In this document: positions 6,717 to 16,809 of the stretch, piece after piece
How the letters are laid out: each line of letters starts with the position of its first letter
Numbering within the stretch: the stretch's first letter is position 1
Assembly (NCBI GenBank): GCA_026415195.1
Contig: JAOAHO010000002.1
Span: forward strand, 29,195 to 93,194
DNA: 64,000 nucleotides
From: Bacteroidia bacterium
GTDB taxonomy: Bacteria > Bacteroidota > Bacteroidia > B-17B0 > Aurantibacillaceae
Direction of reading: 5' to 3'
Program-made: the position numbers and the translations under genes
Notes under the pieces: model-generated
Seen by the model: the letters and a program-made list of their open reading frames with translations, nothing else
What the model was told of the DNA's origin: nothing
The model's database searches: none

Positions 6717-7867
6717 TGGAACCAACCTCCAAGTTGCCCCATGTGGGCACCACCATATTCACCGTCATGTCGGCGCTGGCACAGGAATACAATGCCATCA
6801 ACCTTTCTCAAGGCTTTCCTGATTTTTCCCCCGACGGTACCTTATTGGAACTTTGTGCCAAGGCTATGAAAAATGGCCCCCATCAGTATGGCCCCATGCC
6901 GGGTCACCCCATGCTTCGCAAAAAAATAAGCGAAACCATCAAAGAAAAGTATGGATATTCACTCAATCATGATACGGAAATCACGGTTACGGCAGGAGCC
7001 ACACAAGCCATTTTCACAGCCATTTCGGCTTTCGTGCACCCGGGCGATGAAGTACTTTACTTTGTGCCCGCCTATGACTGCTATGAACCTGCCATTACTT
7101 TGAACGGAGGCATTCCCATTCCCATCGCATTAAGCGATAATGACTTCACACCCGATTGGGATAAGGTGGCGCAAACCGTGAACGAAAAAACCAGGATGAT
7201 AATCATCAACAACCCGCACAACCCCTGCTCTTCCATCCTGGATGAATTTCATATGCGCAAGCTTGATGCCATATTGGAAAAACATGAGAACTTAGTGGTT
7301 TTAAGCGATGAGGTTTATGAACATATTTGTTTTCATCCCAAGGGCCATCAAAGTATTTGGAAATACAAACATCTTTCGGAGCGCGGCATTCAGGTATGTT
7401 CGTTTGGAAAAACCTTGCATGCCACCGGATGGAAAATCGGATATTGTGCCGCCAAGGAAAACCTGATGAAAGAATTCAGAAAAGTGCACCAATTCAATGT
7501 ATTTTGCGTAAATCACCCTCTGCAGGATGCCCTGGCACACTATCTGGAAAAGACCCCCGATTTCCACAAAATTTCCGACATGTACATTAAAAAAAGAGAT
7601 TACTTTTTATCGTTGATGAAGCACACTTCTTTCCGTTTTCATGAGTGCCTTGGTTCTTATTTTATCCTGGCCGATTATTCAGAAATCAGCGATGAACCCG
7701 ACACGGAATTTTGCAAGCGTCTGACCATTGAGTTTGGCGTGGCCGCCATTCCCCTTTCCGTATTTTATCATGACAAACGTGATTTGAAAAAAATACGATT
7801 TTGCTTTGCCAAAAAAGAAGACACGCTTATGCATGCCGCAGAACGATTAATGAAAATAACGTCATAA
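6716..7867 (+). CDS. PLP-dependent class I/II aminotransferase (methionine / kynurenine-glutamine transaminase type)
   Basis: 383 residues, fold-type I. Substrate-side start INLSQGFPDFSPDG and QYGPMPGHPMLRKKI are typical of the methionine aminotransferase (YbdL) and kynurenine aminotransferase group. PLP contacts: NNPHNP (165-170), Asp198 and Tyr201 in SDEVYEH, Schiff-base Lys232 in SFGKTLHATGWKIGY, and the carboxylate-binding Arg in KKIRFCFAKKE near the end. Likely acts in methionine salvage or aromatic amino acid transamination; substrate cannot be fixed from sequence. Starts inside the tRNA-Cys promoter region on the opposite strand. Confidence 0.9.
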   Translation: MEPTSKLPHVGTTIFTVMSALAQEYNAINLSQGFPDFSPDGTLLELCAKAMKNGPHQYGPMPGHPMLRKKISETIKEKYGYSLNHDTEITVTAGATQAIFTAISAFVHPGDEVLYFVPAYDCYEPAITLNGGIPIPIALSDNDFTPDWDKVAQTVNEKTRMIIINNPHNPCSSILDEFHMRKLDAILEKHENLVVLSDEVYEHICFHPKGHQSIWKYKHLSERGIQVCSFGKTLHATGWKIGYCAAKENLMKEFRKVHQFNVFCVNHPLQDALAHYLEKTPDFHKISDMYIKKRDYFLSLMKHTSFRFHECLGSYFILADYSEISDEPDTEFCKRLTIEFGVAAIPLSVFYHDKRDLKKIRFCFAKKEDTLMHAAERLMKITS

Positions 7868-7930
7868 ATATTCCATTTCAGATCTCCAATACAATACGTT
7901 CAATACAACAGGGTAGATTAATTTAGTTGT

Positions 7931-8881
7931 CTAATACCTTTTCTGAATGCGAAGATATCCTTTAGTATTTTCTTTCCAACATCGGTTATCATAACCAACA
8001 TAAATGGTTCCTTTCTCCGACAACAAGATATTCTCGTGACAAATGCCATTAAAATATTGCCTCAGCAATATTCCCTTTTCCATGCCTGAATTTTTCTTTG
8101 TATCAAAGATCACATCCCCGGGCCTCAGAAAAATTTTCTTTTTTCCTTTTCCCAATTGCATGTAAGGGCCAAACAATGCTGCCACTGCCTTCGACTTGGG
8201 GTTAGCATAAATTTTCATCGGGGCTCCTTCACAAATTTTCTTTCCGCCATGTAAGCAGACGGTTCTATGACAATATCTCAGAATTTCGGAACTATCATGT
8301 GTAATCCAGAGTATAGAAAAACCTTGCTTGGATTGTTCTTCCAAAATCCATTCCGTCAGTTTGAATTTCCATTCAAAGTCCAGATGATTGAAGGGTTCAT
8401 CCAGAATTAAAACTTTTGGGACATGAATCATAGTTCTTGCCAAACTCAGGCGTTGTTTTTGCCCCATCGATAATAACTTTGCTTTTTGATTTTCAAATGA
8501 AAGCAACCCGGTTATACGCAAAATACGGTTAATTTGTTTCCTTTTAAATTCTTCGTCGAAGCCAACCAAAACATCCCTTAGGTTTTCCAAAACCGTGTGG
8601 TTTTCAAGAATTTGAACATCTTGCCTGAGCAAGGCAATATCCTTATGCCCGGGTATCAGTTGTTCGGAAGGTCCTAGCAATTTTTCTCCATTGAAAATTA
8701 TTTCTCCGTTCTGCAAATCCAACAAGCCCGATAAACACAGTGCCAGCGTTGATTTTCCGGAACCGCTTTTTCCAATCACTCCAAGGATCTGATTGGGGTT
8801 GAGGGTAAACGACACATCACGAATACCTCCCTTGCGTGGTCCAGAAGGCCATAAATAAGTTATATTGCGGACTTCCAACAA
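7931..8881 (-). CDS. ABC transporter ATP-binding protein (orphan)
   Basis: 316 residues. Walker A GKSGSGKST (37-45), signature LSMGQKQR (137-144), Walker B VLILDE (157-162), and the switch His in WITHDSSE. After about 230 residues there is an extra C-terminal region of the kind used as regulatory or TOBE-like domain in MalK/FbpC importers. No permease or binding protein lies nearby, so the substrate is open. It begins 2 nt downstream of the T9SS cargo gene and ends the acyl-CoA reductase run. Confidence 0.88.
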   Translation of the reverse strand: MLEVRNITYLWPSGPRKGGIRDVSFTLNPNQILGVIGKSGSGKSTLALCLSGLLDLQNGEIIFNGEKLLGPSEQLIPGHKDIALLRQDVQILENHTVLENLRDVLVGFDEEFKRKQINRILRITGLLSFENQKAKLLSMGQKQRLSLARTMIHVPKVLILDEPFNHLDFEWKFKLTEWILEEQSKQGFSILWITHDSSEILRYCHRTVCLHGGKKICEGAPMKIYANPKSKAVAALFGPYMQLGKGKKKIFLRPGDVIFDTKKNSGMEKGILLRQYFNGICHENILLSEKGTIYVGYDNRCWKENTKGYLRIQKRY

Positions 8882-8883
8882 AG

Positions 8884-9723
8884 CTAACGTACCAGTTGCA
8901 AACTGCTTTTAAGTGAATATCGTACTCCATCCACGCCTTCGGCTTCACAAATAACAAAGTAAGTCCCTTCCACACAAGGCATATCAGCCGAAGTGTAGCC
9001 ATCCCAAAAACCGTTTAACTGGTTCCATTCCTTTACCATTAATCCCCATCGGTTAAATATCATTACATGAATGTATTTAATGCCCTCCATAATCGGCCTG
9101 AACACGTCGTTAACACCGTCGTTATTAGGAGTAAAAATATTGGGCAACCTGAGTGAAGATTTGTCGAAGAGGCGTATGACATAAGTGTTAGTATCGTTGC
9201 AACCGGATTGGCCAATAGCCACCAAAGTTAAACTATGGGTTCCGGGAGAATTGAAGAAAACCGAAGTTTGCGTGCCCGAAAGGGGGGAAGAAAAGTTGTT
9301 GTCCAGCACCCAATGCGTTTGCAGAAATGATGTGGAGTAGTTTGTCAGGTGAATGGCGGCCGGTACGGCAGAATGCTCGGCCTTGGCCAGAAATGAGGCG
9401 CGTGCAGAAGCAATTACGGTGTGGGTAGAAGCAAGCTGGATGGAACCGTTTCCATTCGCAAGTACAACACTCAGGGTTTTGATTCCGGCCTGGTTAAATT
9501 GAACCAAAGCCATCGTGGGCTGGCTAGCCAGCAGTGTAGTTCCATAAGGTAATTTCCATTGAACCGAAGCATTGGAAGGATTAAAAAACAACGTAAAACT
9601 CAATGTCTTACCGGAACACACGGTGGTTGAGGAAGCCGAGAGCGTTCCGCTTGGGGGTTGTGCCCTTATGGCCCATAGAGAAATAAGAACAAGAAAACAA
9701 CTATACCAAAAGGTTGATTTCAA
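8884..9723 (-). CDS. secreted protein with gliding-motility C-terminal (CHU_C, T9SS type B) domain
   Basis: 279 residues: signal peptide (about 1-21, ending IRAQ), PKD/Ig-like strands rich in Ser and Thr (about 25-185), then the CHU_C domain from LRLPNIFTPNNDGVNDVF with IFNRWGLMV and FWDGY, the type B sorting signal for export by the type IX system and attachment via SprF-like partners. No enzymatic domain is visible, so it is probably a structural or adhesive surface protein. Overlaps the acyl-CoA reductase stop by 4 bp and precedes the ABC ATPase by 2 nt. Confidence 0.92.
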   Translation of the reverse strand: MKSTFWYSCFLVLISLWAIRAQPPSGTLSASSTTVCSGKTLSFTLFFNPSNASVQWKLPYGTTLLASQPTMALVQFNQAGIKTLSVVLANGNGSIQLASTHTVIASARASFLAKAEHSAVPAAIHLTNYSTSFLQTHWVLDNNFSSPLSGTQTSVFFNSPGTHSLTLVAIGQSGCNDTNTYVIRLFDKSSLRLPNIFTPNNDGVNDVFRPIMEGIKYIHVMIFNRWGLMVKEWNQLNGFWDGYTSADMPCVEGTYFVICEAEGVDGVRYSLKSSLQLVR

Positions 9724-10727
9724 TCATTTAAATTTACTAAAAAATCCATTGTGTTAATTGCATCGGCGAATTCGTTAATAACAGGAAATTGTGCAAATCC
9801 GAATGGAATCCCCTTTGGGCCACCCACGACAACCTGTAGTTTTTCCCTATGACTGTTTATTATTTCCATAGCTTCATCTAACTTTCTGTAGCGAACGACA
9901 TTTAAAACCGAAGGAGGCGAAAAGGGATACTGTCCATCTTCTTTTGCAAGGAAAAAGCCATGATCTTCAAACGGAATTTTACCAAGCATGAACATGGCTT
10001 TGTAGTAATCATAATTGTTGGAGTACTTTTTATTCTGCATCAGCAAAGCGGCAAACTCCTTTTCCCAGGTTTTGGCAAGTTCATGCACCGGATATCCCAG
10101 AGGGACCAACAATGTTGTAACATTACGGCACCCCAACCCGAAATAAAGAAAAACATCTTTTCCTAATTTTTGGAGTTCTTCTTGTTTTTCAGAACCTGTC
10201 AGTAAAGCAAGGCCGGTTTTGCTTTTTCTGAATATCCCCGGAATGCCTTTAAAATATTCCCGAAAAACTTTTTCAGCCGAGTCCGACCCCGAAGCAATCA
10301 CGGCATCGGGTCTATGACTTCCCATGGGTGTATTCACATAAAATATTTTTTCTTTCCACACTGGATTGATGTTCGTTAGCATATCCAACAACATGGGAAT
10401 CAAAACTTCATCATCCCTGGAAAGCTTAAGGTATAAATGATGTCCGGAGAGCAATACACACAACACGTCATGCCATGCTGCAAGGGGAATATTACCGGCT
10501 CCAATGACCAGAATTTTTTTTGGTTTTTTTGGAACAGCAGAAGGTATTATTTTTCCAAGTTCACTTTCCCTGAGCAATTCTGACCAGTGTCTGAGATGTT
10601 CTTTGATAAAAGTTTCTTCAAACCATGAATTTTTATGCCGTGCCAGGGTGATTTTTGATTGGAATTCCATGGAAGGGTTAAAAAGTTCGGATTTTATGAT
10701 AGAGCCCAACTGAACAAAATCCTGCAT
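9720..10727 (-). CDS. LuxC-like acyl-CoA reductase
   Basis: 335 residues from the ATG at 10727 ([12 protein letters not shown]). The aldehyde-dehydrogenase-like family is recognised from [23 protein letters not shown] (acyl/NADPH region), the [14 protein letters not shown] segment and FGLGCRNVT, in which Cys is the expected acyl-acceptor. Such enzymes reduce fatty acyl-CoA to aldehyde; in Bacteroidota the gene is often a lone conserved one. A start at 10775 is possible but would run into the divergent ferredoxin promoter, so the shorter form is preferred. Heads an operon with the T9SS cargo and ABC ATPase genes. Confidence 0.85.
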   Translation of the reverse strand: MQDFVQLGSIIKSELFNPSMEFQSKITLARHKNSWFEETFIKEHLRHWSELLRESELGKIIPSAVPKKPKKILVIGAGNIPLAAWHDVLCVLLSGHHLYLKLSRDDEVLIPMLLDMLTNINPVWKEKIFYVNTPMGSHRPDAVIASGSDSAEKVFREYFKGIPGIFRKSKTGLALLTGSEKQEELQKLGKDVFLYFGLGCRNVTTLLVPLGYPVHELAKTWEKEFAALLMQNKKYSNNYDYYKAMFMLGKIPFEDHGFFLAKEDGQYPFSPPSVLNVVRYRKLDEAMEIINSHREKLQVVVGGPKGIPFGFAQFPVINEFADAINTMDFLVNLND

Positions 10728-10731
10728 ATGA

Positions 10732-10760
10732 TTGTTTATCTTTAAGATTTGATAAATTTG
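10732..10760 (+). promoter_or_regulatory. promoter of the ferredoxin-ubiA operon
   Basis: TTG at 10732-10734, 18-nt spacer, perfect TAAATTTG at 10753-10760, placing transcription near 10767 and leaving about 20 nt of leader before the ATG at 10787. On the other strand TAATTTTG (10773-10780) is a possible -7 element for the acyl-CoA reductase gene. Confidence 0.65.
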
Positions 10761-10786
10761 CAGCCTTAAAGACAAAATTACGTTTT

Positions 10787-11137
10787 ATGGCCATTAAAAT
10801 TACCGATGAATGCATTAATTGCGGTGCATGCGAACCCGAATGCCCTAATAACGCCATTTATGAAGGTGGAGCTGAATGGAGATTTTCAGATGGAACCAAT
10901 GTAAAGGGGATGTATAAGGGGTTAAGTACAGGTATTGAAGCAGATGCCGATGCACCACAAAAGCCCAAGAGCATGGACGTTTATTACATTGTGACTGATA
11001 AATGCACGGAATGCGTGGGTTTTCACGACGAACCCCAGTGTGCGGCCGTATGTCCCGTGGATTGCTGTGTGAAGGATGAAGATTTCGTAGAAACGGAAGA
11101 GTTTTTGATGCAAAAGAAAAATTCTTTGCACCTTTAA
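10787..11137 (+). CDS. 2[4Fe-4S] ferredoxin (YfhL/Allochromatium type)
   Basis: 116 residues. Cluster I ligands C9, C12, C15, C19 in [12 protein letters not shown]; cluster II C73, C76, C85, C89 with an 8-residue gap between the second and third Cys ([13 protein letters not shown]), the insertion typical of the Alvin-type ferredoxins. A 50-residue insert between the sites ([14 protein letters not shown]) is common in Bacteroidota. Soluble electron carrier; partner unknown. The last base of its stop starts the next gene (TAATG), so ubiA is translationally coupled. Confidence 0.93.
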   Translation: MAIKITDECINCGACEPECPNNAIYEGGAEWRFSDGTNVKGMYKGLSTGIEADADAPQKPKSMDVYYIVTDKCTECVGFHDEPQCAAVCPVDCCVKDEDFVETEEFLMQKKNSLHL

Positions 11138-12006
11138 TGGCCTTATTTCAACATCTTAAAAACTGGTTTTCTCTCATTCGTTTTTCCCACACGGTGTTTG
11201 CTTTACCCTTTGCACTTATAGGTTTTTTTTTAGCCCTGCGGGAAGGAGAACGTTTTACGCTATCCAGACTGCTTTGGGTTATTTTATGTATGGTGTCGGC
11301 CAGAACTGCCGCAATGGCATTTAACCGTTACGCCGACCACAGATTCGATGCTCTGAACGAAAGAACCAAAAACCGCGAAATTCCAAAAGGAATTATTAGG
11401 CCTGAAGGCGCCCTTTGGCTCACGATATTAAGTTCCTTATTATTTGTTTGCTCGGCTTTTATGCTGAATTCACTGTGCGGCTATTTAAGTCCCGTTGCTT
11501 TGCTGGTGATACTGGGCTACAGTTACACCAAACGTTTCACTCCGCTTTGCCACATCATTTTGGGAGTAGGATTATCCCTTGCTCCGGTGGGGGCATACCT
11601 GGCCGTAAAAGGGACATTCCACTGGCTTCCCGTTCTTTTCGGACTGGTGGTACTTTTTTGGGTGAGCGGTTTCGACATCCTTTATGCACTTCCGGATGCC
11701 GATTTCGATCGATCACAAGGACTTTTTTCTATCCCTTCCATTATCGGAATTAAAAGAGCCATGGCTATGTCCAAAATTCTTCACGGCCTCGCCTTTCTTT
11801 TCCTTTGTATTATAGGTTATTTTTTTTCGTGGGGATTTTTATACTATATCGGTGCTTTGATTTTTTCTATCCTTATGTTCTATCAGCATCGCCTTGTTAA
11901 GCCCGATGATTTCAGCCGCATTAACCTGGCTTTCGGCACCTTGAACGGTTGGGCATCCGTAATTTTTGGCGCTTTGGTGATCGGGGATATTTTATTACGC
12001 TTGTAA
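11137..12006 (+). CDS. UbiA-family prenyltransferase (4-hydroxybenzoate polyprenyltransferase / MqnP-like)
   Basis: 289 residues, about eight membrane helices. Two Asp-rich Mg-diphosphate sites: NRYADHRFD (63-71) and DADFDRSQG (near 188-195). The closest type is the UbiA/MqnP group that prenylates an aromatic acid for quinone synthesis; in a menaquinone-only Bacteroidota with the futalosine route it would be MqnP. I cannot tell from this window which pathway is used. Shares one base with the ferredoxin stop and overlaps the methyltransferase-like gene by 12 bp at its 3' end. Confidence 0.87.
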   Translation: MALFQHLKNWFSLIRFSHTVFALPFALIGFFLALREGERFTLSRLLWVILCMVSARTAAMAFNRYADHRFDALNERTKNREIPKGIIRPEGALWLTILSSLLFVCSAFMLNSLCGYLSPVALLVILGYSYTKRFTPLCHIILGVGLSLAPVGAYLAVKGTFHWLPVLFGLVVLFWVSGFDILYALPDADFDRSQGLFSIPSIIGIKRAMAMSKILHGLAFLFLCIIGYFFSWGFLYYIGALIFSILMFYQHRLVKPDDFSRINLAFGTLNGWASVIFGALVIGDILLRL

Positions 12007-12657
12007 TTTTATTATTTTCATCACCGCATAATGCAATAAATGCCTTTGATGAAAAAACATCCATTCGGTTTTAAATCCATTTTTTTCAGCCAATGAAACA
12101 TAGAATTTTTCAAAAAAATCGTAACTGAGATTGGTAGTGTCATTCACTCCATAAAATCGGTTCCTGCGTTCCAAATGCCTGGGGCCGAATATATCGGGGT
12201 ATTTGATATTCCATTCTTTTGGGCATTCGGGAATGACATTGAAAATCAGAATGGCTTCCTCCTTGCACAGGCGGAATGCTTTGGGCAGGATCTCGAAATG
12301 TTCGCAATATTCTTTATTTGCTCCGAAGCATTCCATATGCGCATCCATTACAATCCAGTCGAATTTTTTTTCACACCGATCGGCTTCTTCCATCGAGTTG
12401 GTAATACGTATAGTAGCCCCAGGCAGATTCCTGCGCAGGGCCTTTTCATGCATGGAGTTTATTTCCCATGCTTCAATGGATTTTGCCAAATGCTTGTAAG
12501 CGGGCATCTGATGCTCACCGGTATTGGCAAAAACCTCCAGCATATCATATTTCTTTCCGGGTTCCCTTTTCTGAACTTCCTCCACTACTTTATATATGGG
12601 ATATAGTTTTAAAGCATGCTTTATTTTTCTGTAATAAGTTTTGATTTTTTCCATCAT
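11995..12657 (-). CDS. divergent class I SAM methyltransferase-like protein
   Basis: 220 residues. MLEVFANTGEHQMPAYKHL occupies the place of motif I, WEIN the acidic end of strand 2, and KKFDWIVMDAHMECFG the motif IV position; the glycine-rich loop is weak, so catalytic competence is not certain. No membrane segment. Follows tatC by 3 nt in the kbl-tatC run. Substrate unknown; function unassigned beyond fold. Confidence 0.6.
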   Translation of the reverse strand: MMEKIKTYYRKIKHALKLYPIYKVVEEVQKREPGKKYDMLEVFANTGEHQMPAYKHLAKSIEAWEINSMHEKALRRNLPGATIRITNSMEEADRCEKKFDWIVMDAHMECFGANKEYCEHFEILPKAFRLCKEEAILIFNVIPECPKEWNIKYPDIFGPRHLERRNRFYGVNDTTNLSYDFFEKFYVSLAEKNGFKTEWMFFHQRHLLHYAVMKIIKLQA

Positions 12658-12660
12658 AAT

Positions 12661-13476
12661 TCAGGGATTAAGTTCTTTTTTACATATGAGTATACTAATC
12701 TCATATAAAGCATACATGGGCACGGCCACCAGCATTTGTGAAAGCACGTCAGGGCTGGGAGTGATCACGGCTGCAAAAATCAATATCACCACCACGGCAT
12801 GCTTTCGATATTTTTTTAAAAATGCTTTGCCCAAAATGCCAAGCCGGTTTAAAAAATACACCACGACCGGAAGCTCAAACACCAAACCCGATACAAAAAC
12901 CATGGTTGAAATAAGCGAAATGTAATTTTCAAGCGTATTTCTGGCCTCCACCCATCCTTCCCCTGAGATAGTGTAGTTGATTAAGAACTGATAACTCATG
13001 GGAAAAAGAATGTAATATCCAAATAGTACTCCAACAAGAAACAAAAACAACGATACGCCAAAAAACTTAAAAAAAGATTTTTCCTTTTCCCTGGATATGG
13101 CGGGGCTCACAAAAAGCCAAAGTTCCCTTAAAATAAAGGGGAAAGCCAGGATAATGCCGCCCAAGAATGAAATCCACATGTGGTTCATGAACTGCTCCGA
13201 TGCCCCGAGTGTTTGAAGGGGCTTTTCCCGGATATCGAGGCACATAATTTCTTGTTGTCCGATGCGCGATCCCATTTCACAAAGAAAACGATAAGTAAAA
13301 AAATCTTTTTTTAAAGGATTGAACAATATATGGTCAAAAACCGTTTCTTTATTAATAAAGACCACCACGGCCAAAATCAACGCAACTGCAAGTGAACGCA
13401 GGATATGCTTTCGAAGCACATCCACGTGTTCCAAAAAGCTCATTTCCGCAGGGTCTTTTTCCTGCCACGCATCCAC
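12661..13476 (-). CDS. tatC: Sec-independent (twin-arginine) protein translocase TatC
   Basis: 271 residues with six membrane helices. The N-terminal signature EMSFLEHVDVLRKHILRSL holds the conserved Glu and Arg that bind the twin-arginine signal, and FELPVVVYFLNRLGIL is the conserved segment of helix 4. Longer than E. coli TatC by a periplasmic insert (about 45-90) typical of Bacteroidota. Partner TatA/TatB genes are not in the window. Lies 5 nt after kbl and 3 nt before the methyltransferase-like gene. Confidence 0.95.
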   Translation of the reverse strand: MDAWQEKDPAEMSFLEHVDVLRKHILRSLAVALILAVVVFINKETVFDHILFNPLKKDFFTYRFLCEMGSRIGQQEIMCLDIREKPLQTLGASEQFMNHMWISFLGGIILAFPFILRELWLFVSPAISREKEKSFFKFFGVSLFLFLVGVLFGYYILFPMSYQFLINYTISGEGWVEARNTLENYISLISTMVFVSGLVFELPVVVYFLNRLGILGKAFLKKYRKHAVVVILIFAAVITPSPDVLSQMLVAVPMYALYEISILICKKELNP

Positions 13477-13481
13477 GGGAA

Positions 13482-14672
13482 TTACTTTTTGATTACTCCG
13501 AGTTCCTTACCCACTTTTTCGAAAGCGGCAATGGCTTTGTCGAGGTGTTCTTTTTCATGGGCCGCACTCAGTTGCACGCGTATGCGAGCCTGGCCTTTGG
13601 GCACTACAGGGTAAAAGAACCCGATTACATATATTCCTTCTTCCAGCAGTTTATCGGCAAACACCTGCGATAATTTGGCCTCGTAAAGCATTACCGGAAC
13701 GATGGCACTTTCGCCATCCTTGATTTCAAGGCCCACACTCTTCATGCCTTTTTTAAAGTAATTCACATTCCATTCCAGTTTGTCGCGTAGGGCAGTGGTT
13801 TCGGATAACATATCGAAAACGGCAATGGAAGCCCCCACAATATGAGGAGCCAGGGAATTGCTGAATAAATAAGGCCTGGAACGTTGGCGCAGCATTTCGA
13901 TAATTTCCTTACGGCCTGTGGTAAATCCGCCCATGGCTCCACCAAGGGCTTTCCCCAGTGTTCCCGTGATGATATCCACCCTTCCCATCACGTTTTTGAG
14001 TTCCACCGTGCCGCGTCCTGTTTTTCCGATAAATCCGGTGGCATGGCTTTCATCCACCATCACCAGGGCATTGTACTTTTCAGCAAGGTCACAAATTTTG
14101 TCCAGCGGAGCCACATAACCGTCCATGCTGAACACACCATCGGTAACAATAATCTTAAATCGTGCCCCCGAGGCCTTTTTTAATTGTTCTTCCAAATCGG
14201 CCATGTCGCAATTTTTATACCGATAACGTTGTGCCTTGCACAAACGCACCCCGTCGATGATGGAAGCGTGGTTTAATTCATCGCTGATGATGGCGTCTTG
14301 TTCGTTGAACAAGGGTTCAAAAACGCCCCCGTTGGCATCGAAGCAGGCCGCATACAGTATGGTATCTTCCGTGCCCAGGAAATCGGCTATTTTTTTCTCG
14401 AGGGTTTTATGAATATCCTGTGTGCCGCAAATAAAGCGAACGCTGCTCATTCCGTATCCATGGCTTTCAAGGGTTCTTTTGGCGGCTTCAAGTAATTTGG
14501 GATGCGAAGAAAGGCCCAAATAGTTATTGGCACAGAAAATAATCACATCTTTTCCGTTCACTTTTACTACTGCCCCCTGCGGAGTCGTAATCACGCGCTC
14601 ACGCTTAAAAAGGCCGCTCTCTTCAATCTCTTTTAATTGCTGCTCCAGATGATTTTTGAAGTTACCGTACAT
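13482..14672 (-). CDS. kbl: glycine C-acetyltransferase (2-amino-3-ketobutyrate CoA ligase)
   Basis: 396 residues, fold-type I PLP enzyme of the alpha-oxoamine synthase group. Motifs: the N-terminal [13 protein letters not shown] typical of Kbl, [30 protein letters not shown] (207-214) and Schiff-base Lys241 in [14 protein letters not shown]. Kbl cleaves 2-amino-3-ketobutyrate to glycine and acetyl-CoA in threonine breakdown; the threonine dehydrogenase partner is not adjacent. First gene of the kbl-tatC-methyltransferase run, divergent from the YyaL-type gene across 160 bp. Confidence 0.93.
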   Translation of the reverse strand: MYGNFKNHLEQQLKEIEESGLFKRERVITTPQGAVVKVNGKDVIIFCANNYLGLSSHPKLLEAAKRTLESHGYGMSSVRFICGTQDIHKTLEKKIADFLGTEDTILYAACFDANGGVFEPLFNEQDAIISDELNHASIIDGVRLCKAQRYRYKNCDMADLEEQLKKASGARFKIIVTDGVFSMDGYVAPLDKICDLAEKYNALVMVDESHATGFIGKTGRGTVELKNVMGRVDIITGTLGKALGGAMGGFTTGRKEIIEMLRQRSRPYLFSNSLAPHIVGASIAVFDMLSETTALRDKLEWNVNYFKKGMKSVGLEIKDGESAIVPVMLYEAKLSQVFADKLLEEGIYVIGFFYPVVPKGQARIRVQLSAAHEKEHLDKAIAAFEKVGKELGVIKK

Positions 14673-14800
14673 ACCATGATTTTTGATACTAAACTACGAA
14701 AAAAGTAATTTAAGATTAAAAGGAAAATATATCCTGTCTTTAAAATTTTAACCTCAATCTTTTTTATCAAAAAATTCTAATCATGTTCTATTTTTAATTT

Positions 14801-14808
14801 TACCTTTA
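14801..14808 (+). promoter_or_regulatory. candidate -7 element of the YyaL-type gene
   Basis: TACCTTTA (7 of 8 to TAnnTTTG), 24 nt before the ATG at 14833, in a 160-bp AT-rich divergent intergenic region. No convincing TTTG at -33. Weak. Confidence 0.3.
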
Positions 14809-14832
14809 GTTTCTAAAATATTTCATTTTACA

Positions 14833-16809
14833 ATGCCCAACTCCCTTATCCAAGAAAGCAGTTTGTATTTGCGCCAGCACGCCCATAATCCCGTGGACTG
14901 GATGCCCTGGGGAAACGCCGCATTTGAAAAAGCCCAAAAGGAAAACAAGCCCGTCATCATCAGCATCGGCTACAGTTCCTGCCATTGGTGCCACGTGATG
15001 GAAAAAGAATGCTTCGAAGACCATGAAGCAGCCGAAGTGATGAATTTATATTTCATTTCAATAAAAGTGGACAGGGAAGAACATCCCGATGTGGATGCCT
15101 ATTACATGATGGCCGTGCAACTTTTGGGAGGGCACGGGGGATGGCCGCTGAACGTGTTTTGCCTTCCCGACGGCTCCCCCTTTTACGGAGGCACTTATTT
15201 TCCCAAAGCACAATGGATACATGTGTTGGATCGTATTCGCAACCTGTATCAATATCAAAAACACCTGCTGGCGGAACAGGCACAACGGCTGAAAACCGGC
15301 ATACAGAAAGCCGACCGGATTTTATTCGACAGAAAATCGCCGGCTACAGAAGTTTCTGTTTCGGAAGTTTTACAAAAAGCCGTTTCATTATCCGACCATG
15401 AATTCGGAGGTGAAAATCGTGCTCCAAAATTTCCCATGCCGGGAAAATATTACTCCTACTTGAAATGCGCCGATGCTTTTGGCTTGGAAGAAGTAAAAAA
15501 TCATGTTCGGCTCTCCCTGCAAAACATTGCCCTGCGCGGTTTGTATGACCATTTAGATGGCGGATTCTTTCGCTACAGCACCGACATGGAATGGAAAATC
15601 CCTCATTTTGAAAAAATGCTCTACGACAATGCCCAACTGCTTGAACTATATGCTGTTGCCTATCGTTATTTCAACAATAAAACTTTTCTGTACACGGCAG
15701 AAAAAACTGCCGAATTTCTCCTTGAGAAAATGTATGATCCCTTGGGTTATTTTTATTCCTCGATGGATGCCGACAGCGAAGGGGAAGAAGGAAAATATTA
15801 TGCCTGGACAGAAAATGAAATTCAAAAGGCACTGGGTAAAGATGCCGATTCATTTTTTAAGTTGATTTCCTGGGGGGAACAAACCCATTGGGAACATCAG
15901 CGCCATGTGTTGTTATTATGGAAACCGCACAATGCGGATGATGTTGTATTTAACCATGACCTGCAGAAATATTTAACAGTATTAAAAACCTTCCGCAGCA
16001 AAAACAAAATTCCACCGGCTACCGACAAAAAAATGATACTGTCGTGGAATGCCCTGGCTGCAAAAGCATTTGCAAAAGCCGGACTGCTTAGCGGCAGAAA
16101 GGACTGGATTCGGGTGGCAGAAAAAAACATCTCCTTCATCATGAAAAATTTAATGAAAGGCGATGCTCTGCTAAGAATTTTTGAAAACGGCACTGCCAAA
16201 GTGAATGCTGTGTCGGAGGATTACGCCTTACTTTGCGATGCCTTATTTGCGGTGTTTGTGGCAAGCGGAAATTTTGATTATCTGAATGCAGGAAAAAAAT
16301 TAATCGAGAAGTGTTTGACGGATTTTTGCGATGAAAATGGATTCTTCTATCAATATCCATTTCAGGAAAATAACATACATGGCAATCTCAGGGATGTACA
16401 GGACAATGTGATCCCTTCACCAAACGCCGTGATTGCATCATGCCTGATGAATTATTCCAAGGCATTGGGCCTTCCCGAATGGCATTTGCATGCCATGAAG
16501 ATGGCGGATGTGATGAAGTATGAATGTTTACGCCATCCTGCTACCTACTACCGCTGGCTTGAAATCATGCCCGAATTTGTGGAAAAATCGGCCGATGCGG
16601 TGCTTGTTGGAAACTTTGTTGATGAAATGATTTTTGAATGGTACCGACGTTTTCCCATAAATACGAACTTACTGTTCAGTAATCATCAAACCTCAAAGGG
16701 CATTTTTCAGGATAAAGAACCGAAAGATGGAAAAGCCACGCTCTATATTTGCAAAGGCATGTCGTGCAGCCCTCCTCTGCCCTGGGAATCGTATGTGTGC
16801 CCTTCTTAG
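14833..16809 (+). CDS. YyaL/DUF255 thioredoxin-domain and (a/a)6 glycosidase-like protein
   Basis: 658 residues. The N-terminal DUF255 thioredoxin fold (about 1-165) shows [21 protein letters not shown] and the CHWC redox motif in [12 protein letters not shown]; the rest (about 200-630) is an alpha/alpha barrel like N-acylglucosamine 2-epimerase ([31 protein letters not shown]). The family (spermatogenesis-associated protein 20 in animals) is widespread but its reaction is not established. Length is normal. Its 3' end overlaps the start of the next gene by 17 bp. Confidence 0.92.
   Translation: MPNSLIQESSLYLRQHAHNPVDWMPWGNAAFEKAQKENKPVIISIGYSSCHWCHVMEKECFEDHEAAEVMNLYFISIKVDREEHPDVDAYYMMAVQLLGGHGGWPLNVFCLPDGSPFYGGTYFPKAQWIHVLDRIRNLYQYQKHLLAEQAQRLKTGIQKADRILFDRKSPATEVSVSEVLQKAVSLSDHEFGGENRAPKFPMPGKYYSYLKCADAFGLEEVKNHVRLSLQNIALRGLYDHLDGGFFRYSTDMEWKIPHFEKMLYDNAQLLELYAVAYRYFNNKTFLYTAEKTAEFLLEKMYDPLGYFYSSMDADSEGEEGKYYAWTENEIQKALGKDADSFFKLISWGEQTHWEHQRHVLLLWKPHNADDVVFNHDLQKYLTVLKTFRSKNKIPPATDKKMILSWNALAAKAFAKAGLLSGRKDWIRVAEKNISFIMKNLMKGDALLRIFENGTAKVNAVSEDYALLCDALFAVFVASGNFDYLNAGKKLIEKCLTDFCDENGFFYQYPFQENNIHGNLRDVQDNVIPSPNAVIASCLMNYSKALGLPEWHLHAMKMADVMKYECLRHPATYYRWLEIMPEFVEKSADAVLVGNFVDEMIFEWYRRFPINTNLLFSNHQTSKGIFQDKEPKDGKATLYICKGMSCSPPLPWESYVCPS

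Noticed and set aside
6059..6811. 250-residue minus-strand reading frame across the coiled-coil gene and tRNA-Cys
   Set aside because: It is antisense to a well-formed coiled-coil protein and runs through the tRNA; its translation is hydrophobic noise.
10728..10775. N-terminal extension of the acyl-CoA reductase to 10775
   Set aside because: It overlaps the best ferredoxin promoter match, and the family boundary fits the ATG at 10727.
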